A stretch of 64,000 bases of DNA. Origin: Pseudocercospora fijiensis CIRAD86. Its lineage: Eukaryota; Ascomycota; Dothideomycetes; Mycosphaerellales; Mycosphaerellaceae. Where the stretch lies: NCBI RefSeq assembly GCF_000340215.1, contig NW_006921533.1:7925977-7989976 (forward strand), given 5' to 3'. The notes below the pieces were generated by a model. That model had not been told where the DNA came from and did no database searches. It saw only the letters and a list, made by a program, of their open reading frames with translations. The translations under genes were made by a program, and so were the position numbers. Shown here piece by piece: positions 30,938 through 39,840 of the stretch. The first letter of the stretch is position 1. Every line of letters begins with the position of its first letter.

Positions 30938-31309
30938 ATGCCTGCTTCAACATCGATAAGCAACACGGCGTCGTCATTTAAACCTCACAAATCCAACCTA
31001 GTAAGAAGCCCTACACCCTCATCCTCCAAACCCACAACCATATCGACCTCCAACGATTCCCAAACCGCCTTTCCTGCTACCCATGCACCCGCTACTCAGC
31101 CCTCAAGCTCCAAAAACACCCAACTTCGATGTAGATTCGACATTCAACCACATCCGGCGTACATGAATCCCAGAGTTCCCAGGCGACCGCGTGGGAAAGC
31201 GGCAAAGACTTCTCCTTTACTGAATGATTGGAGTGGCAGGGCGAGAAGTTGGAGATATGGGTGGCATAGGTTTACGCGGTGGTTTCGGGAGGATGATGAT
31301 GATGGTTAG
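30938..31309 (+). CDS. Small disordered protein, function unknown
   Basis: 123 codons, ATG in the context CAAAATGCC. The first about 65 residues are Ser/Thr/Pro/Lys-rich and probably unfolded. The second half has MNPRVPRRPRGKAAKT, then SGRARSWRYGWHRFTRWF and an acidic DDDDG end. The Trp/Arg/Phe-rich stretch could form an amphipathic helix. No family is recognised. It is supported by an upstream-clear start, good composition and the divergent arrangement; it could still be a chance frame. Confidence 0.5.
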   Translation: MPASTSISNTASSFKPHKSNLVRSPTPSSSKPTTISTSNDSQTAFPATHAPATQPSSSKNTQLRCRFDIQPHPAYMNPRVPRRPRGKAAKTSPLLNDWSGRARSWRYGWHRFTRWFREDDDDG

Positions 31310-31759
31310 ATATGATGATGATGAAGCAAGAAGATTTGCGGATTTCCAAGGTTGTGTGTGTTGTACTTTTGTGTTGTGGAACGCAGGACCGAGTGTGAAA
31401 ATCGTGCAATGCATCTTGGTGGACAGATCTAACCAATCGTTGATATATTTACCTCTCCTATGGGCTTGGTTCTTGTTAGTGATGATCCCACTGTCCTTAG
31501 CCTACTTCGGCGTGAACTCAGGCGCCTCGTCACCGGTGTCCTCGTTATTCTTCGTCTTCTCGGCTAGCGTGGACGTGGAAGTAGCGCGCGTGCGCTTCTT
31601 GGCGGGCATATGCGTCTCTGGCTGTCGTCGTTACTATCGCGCTCCTTAGGCGTCTGCGCAGGAGCCTTGTTCTTCTTGGCTGGGCGGAGTGCGTCGACGT
31701 AGTATTCTTCGGGCACCTCCCACTCGCAATGCGTCACCTGGTACGCAGAATACGTGCTA
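31310..31759 (-). other. Intergenic region with possible minus-strand coding fragments
   Basis: On the minus strand, 31740 down to about 31580 reads YQVTHCEWEVPEEYYVDALR then PAKKNKAPAQTPKERDSND. A second frame reads PAKKRTRATSTSTLAEKT and then GDEAPEFTPK to a TAG at 31502-31504. Both look like natural Lys-rich coding text but are in different frames with no convincing intron between them. This may be the decayed end of a gene; I do not recognise it. The plus-strand frame at 31224-31649 overlaps and looks accidental. Confidence 0.35.
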
Positions 31760-32156
31760 TCATCTATAATCCCTCACCATCTCCTCACACCACCCCACAA
31801 ACTCCCTACAAATCCCATCCCCACCCTCCTCTTCCCCCTCCAAACACTCCAAAACATCCTCCCTCGGCCTCTCATAGACGTCTCCTCCCCCAAGGCACCA
31901 CATACCCCCCACCATCATCCATCGTAAGTTCCTCCGAAACCCCACACCACAACTCCGTACAACTCCCAAACCTCGCCTCATACATCAAAAACCCCGCGAG
32001 CCACGGCACCAACCAACCAAAACGCCTCGCCCATTCCGCCTTCGAATTTCCAGGATTCTGCGTCACACTCAGCACCCCGGAATCCCGCAATTGAACATGC
32101 AAGTCATGCGCGACGGTTGGTGGTGGTGGGAAGAACTGAGAACATGTGGCGCCCAT
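31760..32156 (-). pseudogene. Short-chain dehydrogenase/reductase pseudogene, internally deleted and frameshifted
   Basis: The start MGATCSQFFPPPPT is the usual N-terminus of a fungal SDR subfamily. It is followed at once by the subfamily's C-terminal third: VLSVTQNPGNSKAE, FGSCTELWCGVSEELTMDD and YVVPWG. The middle, which should hold the TGxxxGxG cofactor loop and the YxxxK catalytic pair, is absent, roughly 190 residues by comparison with usual SDR size. After YVVPWG, at a run of five G, the reading must move by one base to continue into YERPREDVLECLEGEEEGG and the end FVGWCEEMVRDYR. Intact members reduce or oxidise small carbonyl/alcohol substrates with NAD(P). With these two lesions it cannot be active. 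The frameshift alone could be a sequencing error; the deletion is unlikely to be. Confidence 0.75.
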
Positions 32157-33004
32157 CTTGAGTGGTGGAGTCAGGGCGTTGGAGGTCTGAGATGTTAATG
32201 ACCTGTCCACATTTATCAAGGAATTAGAGATGAGGTACCGAATATGCACGGTCGGGTAACGCGAGATACCACCTAAGGCTGGCTGTGGTCCAGTTTGCCG
32301 ATCTTGGACGAAATGGATCCCGTTCCCCTGCTGTCAGGACGGTCGACTGAACGAGAGGCCAAGGACAGCGAAGATGACAAGCCACTGCCTGTTCGGCCGC
32401 CTCGGAGCGATAGCCTGTTCACATGGTCGACGAGTTTTCCACTGTTTAATACCCTTCTTGCGGTCAGCGCGGAGACAAACCTGAATTTCTTCGATGGCAG
32501 AACACGAGTCGTGATCTTTGGTACGACTGAGGGGATCAGGGCATCCTCAGCCCTTTTAACCTAGAGCGTACATGAGTGGTAAATGTTGGTGATACCAGCT
32601 ACTTCGAATTGTCGTAGAATTTCGGGTTTCGCGACGTCTTGAGAGGTCGTGGTCGTGGTAGTGGAAGTGGTATTGGCAGCTGGAGCGCAGCTTTCCTCAT
32701 TCGCTGCATACGCATCTCCAGTGAAGGCAGGAACGAGAGACGTGCAACTGGGTTCATATCGCTCATTTTCAGCTTTTCGCATAGCCCTCTAGCATGTCTG
32801 CGCTACACTACTCCGCCATCAAACATTGCCCGGGTCAGGCGCAGTTGTAATTCTGCACCACATCCTGCCCTTCGGCTGTTGTTCTTTCGCAGCAAGAAAG
32901 TCCGTCATGAAACCGTTGTGTCCGCCGAACTCCGAGCAACCCAGCTCATGCTTCCTCAATCATCACCATGCACGCAGTTGTCCCCGTCTCGAAGGTCGAC
33001 TGAT
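32157..33004. other. Intergenic region, no gene supported
   Basis: Frames of 70-90 codons at 32295-32564 (plus) and 32561-32782 (minus) have plausible composition but no recognisable domain and no good start context. The right end is the 3' flank of the eL37 gene. Confidence 0.45.
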
Positions 33005-33570
33005 CTACTGGTTGGCTGGGCCGCGAGCACCCTTTGGCGTACCGAGCTGGAAACCGTTCTTGAACTTGCGTGGGACGAGCTTGAGCGATCGCATGCGTCC
33101 GGAACCGGTGGTCTTTCTTCGCTTGGCCTTCTCGCCCCAGTTGTCTGCGGTGTGTTAGTATCAAGTTTCTCGGCCGTCCCTCTCGCGCTTTCGACTCGCA
33201 ATGGTGTCGTTGTCGAATTGGGAAGATCGGTGTGAGCAAACGTACACTTTCTAATGCCGGCGCTTGGGTATCCGCAGTTGGCGCAGGTGTGCTTCTGGAC
33301 GTGCATAGAGCGGCGGCCTGGAGAAGTTCGATCAGCAAAACATCCTCACAACCACAGTTCCCTGCCCAAATTATCCAGTCTTCTCAGTCCCATCCATAAT
33401 TCCCGTCTCCCGCTGTCCACTCCTGCATTGACTTACCACAGCGTCTGCACAGAACGTGCGACTTGTTGTGGCGCTTTCCGAAGCTGGACGTTCCCTTCGC
33501 TGTTGCCCAATGTCAGCATTTTCCGCTCGATCCGTATTTTCTCTGGACGCGGTGTATTCCACGTACTCAT
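33005..33570 (-). CDS. RPL37: 60S ribosomal protein eL37
   Basis: Four exons on the minus strand: 33567-33570 (ATG plus one base), 33437-33499, 33246-33317 and 33005-33144. Introns of 67, 119 and 101 bp all have GT-AG ends (donors GTACGT, GTAAGT, GTACGT). Joined, they give 92 residues beginning [19 protein letters not shown]. The four zinc-binding cysteines are C19, C22, C34 and C37 (CRRC and CANC). The rest, [27 protein letters not shown] and [12 protein letters not shown], matches eL37 throughout. The protein sits in the large ribosomal subunit at the rRNA surface. An ATG split from the body by an early intron is typical of fungal ribosomal protein genes and fits splicing-dependent high expression. 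The long plus-strand frames over this locus are shadows. Confidence 0.96.
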
Positions 33571-34615
33571 TTTGGCTGTGGTGCGAGGGGGTTAGTGTTC
33601 GGAGTGGTCGATGGTCGTGTCGCTGAAGTCGCAAGATCAAATTCGCTCGATGTGGAGGGCTTGGCTTGGCGAGAAAGTGCGGCCGGCGGATACTGCCGAT
33701 TGGCGTTCATTTGAAGGACGCTAGCGGGAGTACGCAAAAAATGGTAATTACTATTTTGCTAAATTTGCTTTACTATTTTACTATTGCCACCACCACCACT
33801 ATTACCACTACCATTACTATTACTACTACCATTACTATTACTATTACTATTACTCCTTCCTGCGAGACTCACCCCTCACTCTACCAGATCAAGATGCAAT
33901 GATCTGAATGAGAGCCTCCTCCAAAATAACTATTCTGGCCAAATACGGTCGCAGGTTGAACTTCCTCCTGCAAGTATCTCACTGTCAATTACGGCTTGCA
34001 AACGTGCTAGACCTTCCAGTGGAAAGAGTAAAATGGAATTCAGACACTGAGCTACAAGCCCTCAGCCATGAGTAAATGCTGGCTTGCAGCCTACATTCCT
34101 CGAATCACTGTGAAGCTCACGAATATGCTTACCATTCCCAGCTCAATCCAGCAAAATGTCAGGCTCTCTGAATATTCTTGAGCCCATCTCTCCTTCCTGT
34201 TGTTCCACGAAGTACCACTGATCAGAGAACAGAGAACCTGACATCCCTCAGAATGTATCTCGTACTTCGAGCTAGAATAAAACAGGTCATGCTCGATGCT
34301 CTCCAGCACCATGTACGACTTTACGACTTGATGAGGCGGCGAATGCGCTTGAGGATGCTCTGCTTGAATGCAGCCATAGAGTGCCATCATGAATACCCAG
34401 GCTAGAGAGTACGAGAGCTTGATCGAAGTCACTTGAACTGAGGGCTGCAGGAGGGCGTCAAGAGAAGCAATGGAATGACCAAGACATGTCTAGAGTTCTT
34501 GATCTAGCACATTCGACTTGTTTGCGACGATCTTTTATTCGCTGCCTGGCCAATCTCCTTCGACATCACTCTTCCCAGAGGCGTCATTAGTGGACTTGCG
34601 AACGGCAGCCTCAAA
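33571..34615. other. Intergenic region with a trinucleotide microsatellite
   Basis: Contains the eL37 promoter (pyrimidine-rich stretches just upstream) and, at about 33768-33855, an ACT/ACC/ATT trinucleotide tract (CCACCACCACCACTATTACC and onward). Frames read through the tract give Thr- or Leu-runs and are not genes. The minus-strand frame 34091-34432 has no recognisable features. Confidence 0.6.
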
Positions 34616-35419
34616 ATGTCTGATAGCAGAGGTCGATCGGACAAAGGGAAACTCTCAGCAGCGAAGAATACAACTGCACCAGGTGGTTCTTTATTGCCAA
34701 ATACCAACGGCGAAGAACGCGAGCCAGCGAATGAAGCATCGGCTGAAGACTTCCGTGCCTTTATGGAGTCTGACGATGCAGAAGATAATATCCTAGAGAC
34801 TAGCGATGATGATGAGCTTCCCAAACCAAAAGGCAAGGATCGCAAGACTACTGCGGCCGCATTATTCTCTTCGTCAGTGTCAACAGGGGCTGGTCAACCT
34901 CCGCCAACAAAACTTCGCTGGTCGCAAGCCAAGCATGATGAGGCGAAGTCGAGGACCCAGAGCAAGATAACACAGCAGAGCCCTAAACCCCGTCAGAACC
35001 AGACTGCACATAACCCGCAGTCCTCATCGTCAATCAACGAAGGCTCTGCTCAGGAGGATAACGCTGCGAGCGACGATCCGGTCAGCCCTGTGGACTACAA
35101 TGAGGCAAGAAAGCCTACAGCCAAGGAATTGGCCAAAATTCCATGCCGCAAATGGTACAAGAAAGACGTGAAAATCACATCTTTCACAGGCGTCGAATGG
35201 TCTACGCCGACTTTCAAAGCTGCTGCGCCAGGTCAAGGTCAAGCTTTCGAAGTTCAGCCTGGAGACCGCAAGACGAAGTCGGCGAGTGTAGAAGCCGCTT
35301 CTGCAGCTAGGACGGAGGAGGACGAGCAAGAGGCTGTGGGTGATGGAGCCGAAGCTGATGATGATCTGATCAAGGATGAGGAGGATTCTGAAGGTAGTTC
35401 CGAAGAACGATCAGACTGA
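34616..35419 (+). CDS. Disordered acidic protein, function unknown
   Basis: 267 codons from MSDSRGRSDKGKLSAA. Composition is Ser, Glu, Asp, Lys and Pro-rich throughout. Acidic clusters lie near 45-70 (ESDDAEDN, ETSDDDELPKPKGKDRK) and at the C-terminus (about 225-267). A short ordered-looking island near 165-195 reads KELAKIPCRKWYKKDVKITSF then EWSTPTFKAA and is the best candidate for a binding module. No enzyme motif, signal or membrane segment is seen. Basic and acidic patches suggest a nuclear protein. No family is recognised. Confidence 0.65.
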   Translation: MSDSRGRSDKGKLSAAKNTTAPGGSLLPNTNGEEREPANEASAEDFRAFMESDDAEDNILETSDDDELPKPKGKDRKTTAAALFSSSVSTGAGQPPPTKLRWSQAKHDEAKSRTQSKITQQSPKPRQNQTAHNPQSSSSINEGSAQEDNAASDDPVSPVDYNEARKPTAKELAKIPCRKWYKKDVKITSFTGVEWSTPTFKAAAPGQGQAFEVQPGDRKTKSASVEAASAARTEEDEQEAVGDGAEADDDLIKDEEDSEGSSEERSD

Positions 35420-36058
35420 GGTTTGAAAGCAGTAGTGTGTTGCAGCTAGCGAGAAGATGAAAGTTCACTACACTTATTTATTGTTTCCATCGTTGCATCG
35501 TCGACCAAGGCTGTAGATATTGATTCACCCATTCGTCAAAATTGATGGCTTACTCATCCCTGTTGCTTGGCTTGGCAGAATTTAGACTTCACGCTTCCAA
35601 TGGCTTCGACTTCATCTCTCTTTGTTCTATGTATGTGAAAGAGTCTTTCTTACAATAGCAGACAGTTTGTCGTTTGCTGATGGCATTGTTTACAAGAGCA
35701 GACCAGCTGAACCTCTTCTTCACCCATATATCATATGGTCCCTGTCCAAATCCTGGCCATCTTTTAACTTTGAGCAGTTGACAGAGCCTCATCTCCTGTC
35801 GCGTTGAGACGCGTCTTTCACATCGATTCTCCTTTCCCTTGATGGTCTTCCCAAAATGCATACACATTGGCTGTACGTGTATAGTCGCTGTGCTACCGGT
35901 GTCCGGAAGTGATTTGCGGGCCCCTTGAACAAGATGGGTGTACATCAGTATGTATTTCCCTCCTCTCAAGGACCACCGAGCTGACAGTCTATGGACTCTG
36001 GCAAGTAGTGGAGCCTTTGAGCAAGACCACCAATACTTCCCTCACAGGTGAACCAACC
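35420..36058. other. Intergenic region
   Basis: Holds the 3' end of the previous gene and the 5' flank of the next. The 126-codon minus-strand frame at 35589-35969 has no recognisable domain and no coding-like composition. Nothing else is seen. Confidence 0.5.
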
Positions 36059-36493
36059 ATGGTCCAGATCAAATATAATGCCCTGGTTGTGATTCCGATT
36101 GACTACGATGGAGAGTGCCGGGAGCCATCTGACAGGAAGAGGAAGACATATGATCCCAAGAACGCCAAAGATCCGTACAAGCCATACACTGTTGACCTTC
36201 CGGAATTCCTGCTCGAGCTAGGAGCGCCTCGCTGTCTTCGGGATACGCGTGTTGGGCCTGCGAGTAAGAAGAGGCAGGCCGGCTCTGATCCGGGGAGTCG
36301 CCAGCCCAAGAAGCAGAAGCCTACTGGCGCACGAGTCGCTCTGAACAGTATACCCCAAGTTGCCAATCGCCTGGTTCGGACGCCTGCTCTATCGAGAGCC
36401 ACCCAGAAAGTTGCTCCTAAACCCAAGATGGCTCGCCCTCAATGCATTGTCCGCAACAGGGCGATTGAGACCATTGACTTGACAGATGAGTGA
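36059..36493 (+). CDS. Small basic protein with C-terminal SUMO-interaction-like motif
   Basis: 144 codons from MVQIKYNALVVIPIDYDGE. This ATG (context ACCATGG) was preferred over the longer in-frame start at 35909, whose extra text is not protein-like. After a short hydrophobic strand the protein is Lys/Arg/Pro-rich (DRKRKTYDPKNAKDPYKP, SKKRQAGSD, RQPKKQKPTGARVAL), with likely nuclear import signals. It ends IETIDLTDE, a good match to the SUMO-interaction consensus (hydrophobic-D/E-L-T followed by acids). A nuclear adaptor or chromatin-linked role is inferred. No family is recognised. Confidence 0.6.
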   Translation: MVQIKYNALVVIPIDYDGECREPSDRKRKTYDPKNAKDPYKPYTVDLPEFLLELGAPRCLRDTRVGPASKKRQAGSDPGSRQPKKQKPTGARVALNSIPQVANRLVRTPALSRATQKVAPKPKMARPQCIVRNRAIETIDLTDE

Positions 36494-36795
36494 ATAGGCT
36501 GCGGCCTTTGTCTGCCATATATAAGAATGTGATTGTTATGCTGTATACAAAGAGGAGGCTGAAAGTTAATGGGCCTCCTGACGCTGAAGCGCTTCACGAG
36601 TCTCGTTTGCTCTTGCCTTATAAGGGTTAACTTCCGCTTCCTGTTGGTGAAGTCACCCCGACAAACGCGTACGAATCGCACACCAAGCTTGAATTCAGAG
36701 CTTGATCAAAACAACCTCAACATCGCGATTCTAGTCTGCACACTCGACACTCAAAACAATCGTGCGCAACACCAGAACAACATCCTCGTGCCGAC
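36494..36795. promoter_or_regulatory. Short intergenic/5' region
   Basis: 302 bp between two same-strand genes. The last 130 bases are C/A-rich (CAACCTCAACATCGC and similar), as fungal 5' leaders often are. No gene is seen. Confidence 0.4.
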
Positions 36796-37953
36796 ATGGA
36801 GCCAATCAACAACACTGCAGATACTGCCGACATGATGGAGATTGACGAGCAGAGCACGCCAATGCGGCCAACCCTAGCTGCTGCTGCCAATGTACAGTAC
36901 GACCAGGAAATGCTCGACGCAGAGGCGTTGATCATGCAAGGCGGTCGAGGCGCAGAGATGGAAGAAGCAGATGAGGACAAACATGTCGCCGGCGACGCAG
37001 ATTACGATGAGGACCCGCTTGCAGACCTCGAGGCTGCCGCCGCACGAGATGATCTCCCTGCAGATGGCGACCTCGGAGACGTCCTCACTGGTGAAGCAGC
37101 CGCCCAAGAAGATCCTCCTGTCTTCATGCACATCGTGGAGAAGACGGGCAGCAAGTTCATTCCAGCAGAATACGACCCAAACGCAATCCAAGTAACGGTC
37201 GACTACAACCACATCGTCGCACGAATTGCGGATAATGTGGCGAGACCGAACCTCGACACAGTCCACCTCGCTCAAGGACTCAGCGACGAGGAGATTCTCC
37301 TCGGCCATGTCGCACACCCGGACGACATCGCGGGCAGCCTGCTACTTCGCCTTGCACCAACGCTCAGCACCATGGAGCTGGCAGAGCGAGTCAATGCCCT
37401 GTACCACTGCTGCAAGCTGCAGCTCAACTCCAACAACGCGTTCACGCAGCGCATTGCTCTCGCTGGAGACGCTCTCGGTCGCCGAAACGGTTGGTCGAAG
37501 CAGCAGACCACAGCAGAGAAGATTCGCGTGAAGAACCTTCGCCCCAACGCCCACTCGACGGCCATTCCGGTCCGTCAATACACCTTCCTGAACCGTCCTG
37601 CTGGAGGCGAGGCTGAGGAGAAGACGCGCTGGATCAAGCCCCAGATGCGGAAGGACGCTGGCCCTGACGCGAAATCTTTGTCTTCTCGAAACCGCAAGTC
37701 TACTGCGCGCGCCCCCATCTCTCAGCCGCCGCCACAACAGCCAGTACCAGCTGATCAGGCCGATGACGAGGAGCGGGCTGCAGAAGAGCCGAGTGACAAT
37801 GAGGAGGCGTTCACCGATGAGCAGATTGAAGCCGGCCAAGCTCATCACGACTCAGACCTCGCTGCTCTTTACAAGAAGCATGCTGAGCAGAAGGAGGAGT
37901 TTGCCGAATTGGAGCGGCAGCTCAGAGAGAAGGAGGACGGTGACGACGTTTGA
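36796..37953 (+). CDS. Acidic protein with a helical core, function unknown
   Basis: 385 codons from MEPINNTADTADMMEIDEQS. The first about 105 residues are strongly acidic. A more ordered part runs from about 108 (FMHIVEKTGSKFIPAEYDP) to about 240. It includes SDEEILLGHVAHPDDIAG, STMELAERVNALYHCCKLQLN and a NGWSKQQTTAEKIRVKNLRP segment. A Pro/Gln/Ser linker follows, and the end is an acidic coiled-coil-like helix (about 340-385; YKKHAEQKEEFAELERQLRE). No signal peptide or membrane segment is seen. A nuclear or transcription-linked role would fit the composition; the family is not recognised. Confidence 0.72.
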   Translation: MEPINNTADTADMMEIDEQSTPMRPTLAAAANVQYDQEMLDAEALIMQGGRGAEMEEADEDKHVAGDADYDEDPLADLEAAAARDDLPADGDLGDVLTGEAAAQEDPPVFMHIVEKTGSKFIPAEYDPNAIQVTVDYNHIVARIADNVARPNLDTVHLAQGLSDEEILLGHVAHPDDIAGSLLLRLAPTLSTMELAERVNALYHCCKLQLNSNNAFTQRIALAGDALGRRNGWSKQQTTAEKIRVKNLRPNAHSTAIPVRQYTFLNRPAGGEAEEKTRWIKPQMRKDAGPDAKSLSSRNRKSTARAPISQPPPQQPVPADQADDEERAAEEPSDNEEAFTDEQIEAGQAHHDSDLAALYKKHAEQKEEFAELERQLREKEDGDDV

Positions 37954-38999
37954 GTCGCATCACATGTGAACGGCGCGGCGCAAGCGAGGTGAAGTTTGCG
38001 TCACAACAAAGCGGAACGCCCTGGCAACGCCGCCAGCTCTCGGTTGCCACGCGCGCGCAGCAACCCACGCGCAACTCATCGAATTCGCCCTGCTCGCGCT
38101 TCGCCAGTTCAACACCACACAATCACGATCATCCTCACCAAGCACACGCCGCTTCAACGACAAGCTCAGACAACATCATCCGTCACCAAAATGGAGCGCT
38201 CCGAGCGCTACCGTCCGCCAGCAGGCGAGCGCGGCCCTGCTCTCAGAGCCAAGCTGGCAGTGGACACCGCAGCGTCCCAAGATTGACATCTGTTTCTTCA
38301 GCGTGGCGTTGGCGGTGGTCTTGTTTGCTTTCCTGTAACACCATGGGCATTGTGTTTCAACGGAAGGACTTTTTGTAAAAGCTTGCGCGAATCACGCGAG
38401 CTGGGTAGTCTCTCCTGGCGAGAGACACCCCCATGCATACAATTGTAGTTTTAGCCACGGACATGAATTTCAAAGCTCACGAAGCTTTTCATGGGAAGAT
38501 CCTCCATCATTCCACTTTCCTAGAATCCGCTTCTATACGAGTGCGGGCTCTGAGGTGTTCATTGTACAAATGTATACGGCAGCTCTTGAAATGGAACGAG
38601 AAGAGACGGTAGTGAGATGTCGTCAATTTTACCTTGCCGGACGAGCACTGGAGTTCTCCTCGCGAACAGGTAGTCTATGCATGTCTCTGCTTTTGCCGTT
38701 CTTAATGCAACGTCTCTCATTGTGCGAAGCTGTTGGCGTGAGGCTCCACTACATGTAGTATGATCATACCTGACTTCATGTTTCCATTGGAGACATTGTA
38801 CTCCGCAACCCATTGTCTTTATGTTTCGTTTTGGACAAGTAAGTTGCAACAAGCGTGACGCGTGAGACGGGCAGAAGATGCTATATTCTCTCTCTCCATG
38901 AAACGGGGTACTATACTGCTGTCTCCTTTTAGAAGCTCCGTGGATGCCTTAGGTTCTGCTAAGGAACCGGCTCCAGCGGAGCGTCTAACGACAAATAGT
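37954..38999. other. Intergenic region with an ambiguous small ORF
   Basis: An ATG at 38191 in good context (CAAAATGG) opens 31 codons starting MERSERYRPPAGERGPALRA to TGA at 38284-38286. In the next frame a tail reads WQWTPQRPKIDICFF then SVALAVVLFAFL to TAA at 38336-38338, like a C-terminal membrane anchor. The tail frame is open well upstream. A small tail-anchored protein with an unseen first exon, or a one-base error, are both possible. From 38340 the DNA is plain intergenic and becomes TpA-rich near 39000. Confidence 0.4.
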
Positions 39000-39840
39000 A
39001 GGAAGCGACTGTATATACTATAACCTGCCATTCTATTAGATAGCATTTAATATATAACTTTACATATATACAAGTTCTCGCAAATGTCTCTTTAGCGGAT
39101 TGTGCATTTTGCGACGATATATATAGTAATTAGAAAGTATTCGCAAGAAGCGTAAAACTACATTATATATAGACCTTCTTCTATAGAAATCAAACTAGCT
39201 TAACTTATGTTTATAACAAACGACTATATAGAATAATAACTACGCTACCGAGTAACCTTAAACTTAGTAGACATTAGCATCGACATCCGTAGATTCTATT
39301 ACCGTTACCCGCTTAGTTATATAGTATCGCGTTATTAATTGCCGCATTACCTCCGCTTACTATTCTAAATTCCGAGTCGTAGCGACTATATTCGTACCTT
39401 TTCGATTTCCGCTATTCTAACGATATAGATCGACTCGGTATACCTTAGAGGGTCGGTTGCTTTAGCTAAAGTTATCGGAAGTGCCCTTTCGCTCGAGGAA
39501 CTAGCGATATTCTACTATCCTATAGAAGCATCGATATCTTCGGTATCGGTCGATCGATTTCCGCCCTTCTAACTATACTAACCTTCTCGATATATCTTAG
39601 CGACTCTAGCGTATACGTTTAGAGGTCTAGAATAGGCCTAGTTGCTTCTCGCTTCGTCTAGATCTATAGCGGCAGTATTCGAGTCTAGCGATAGTAAAAG
39701 TAAAAGATATAGGCTCTACTTTTCCGGTATTATTACAAATACGTAACGCGTATATCTAACTCTTTCTCTTTCTTCTACGCTTTAATAACTCTAGCCTCGA
39801 ATACCCTTTAACCCTCTAACCTATTAACCTATCTCTATAA
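39000..39840. repeat. RIP block B, left edge
   Basis: CpA-depleted, TpA-rich sequence starts near 39000. The frame of the following helicase relic is open here too except for RIP-type stops, so the protein may have begun further upstream, but no start can be fixed. Confidence 0.55.

Noticed and set aside
32639..33595. Long plus-strand frames over the eL37 gene
   Set aside because: They are antisense to a certain four-exon ribosomal gene; composition is that of a shadow.
33666..34050. Plus-strand frames with Thr/Ile or Leu/Pro runs
   Set aside because: They translate a trinucleotide microsatellite.
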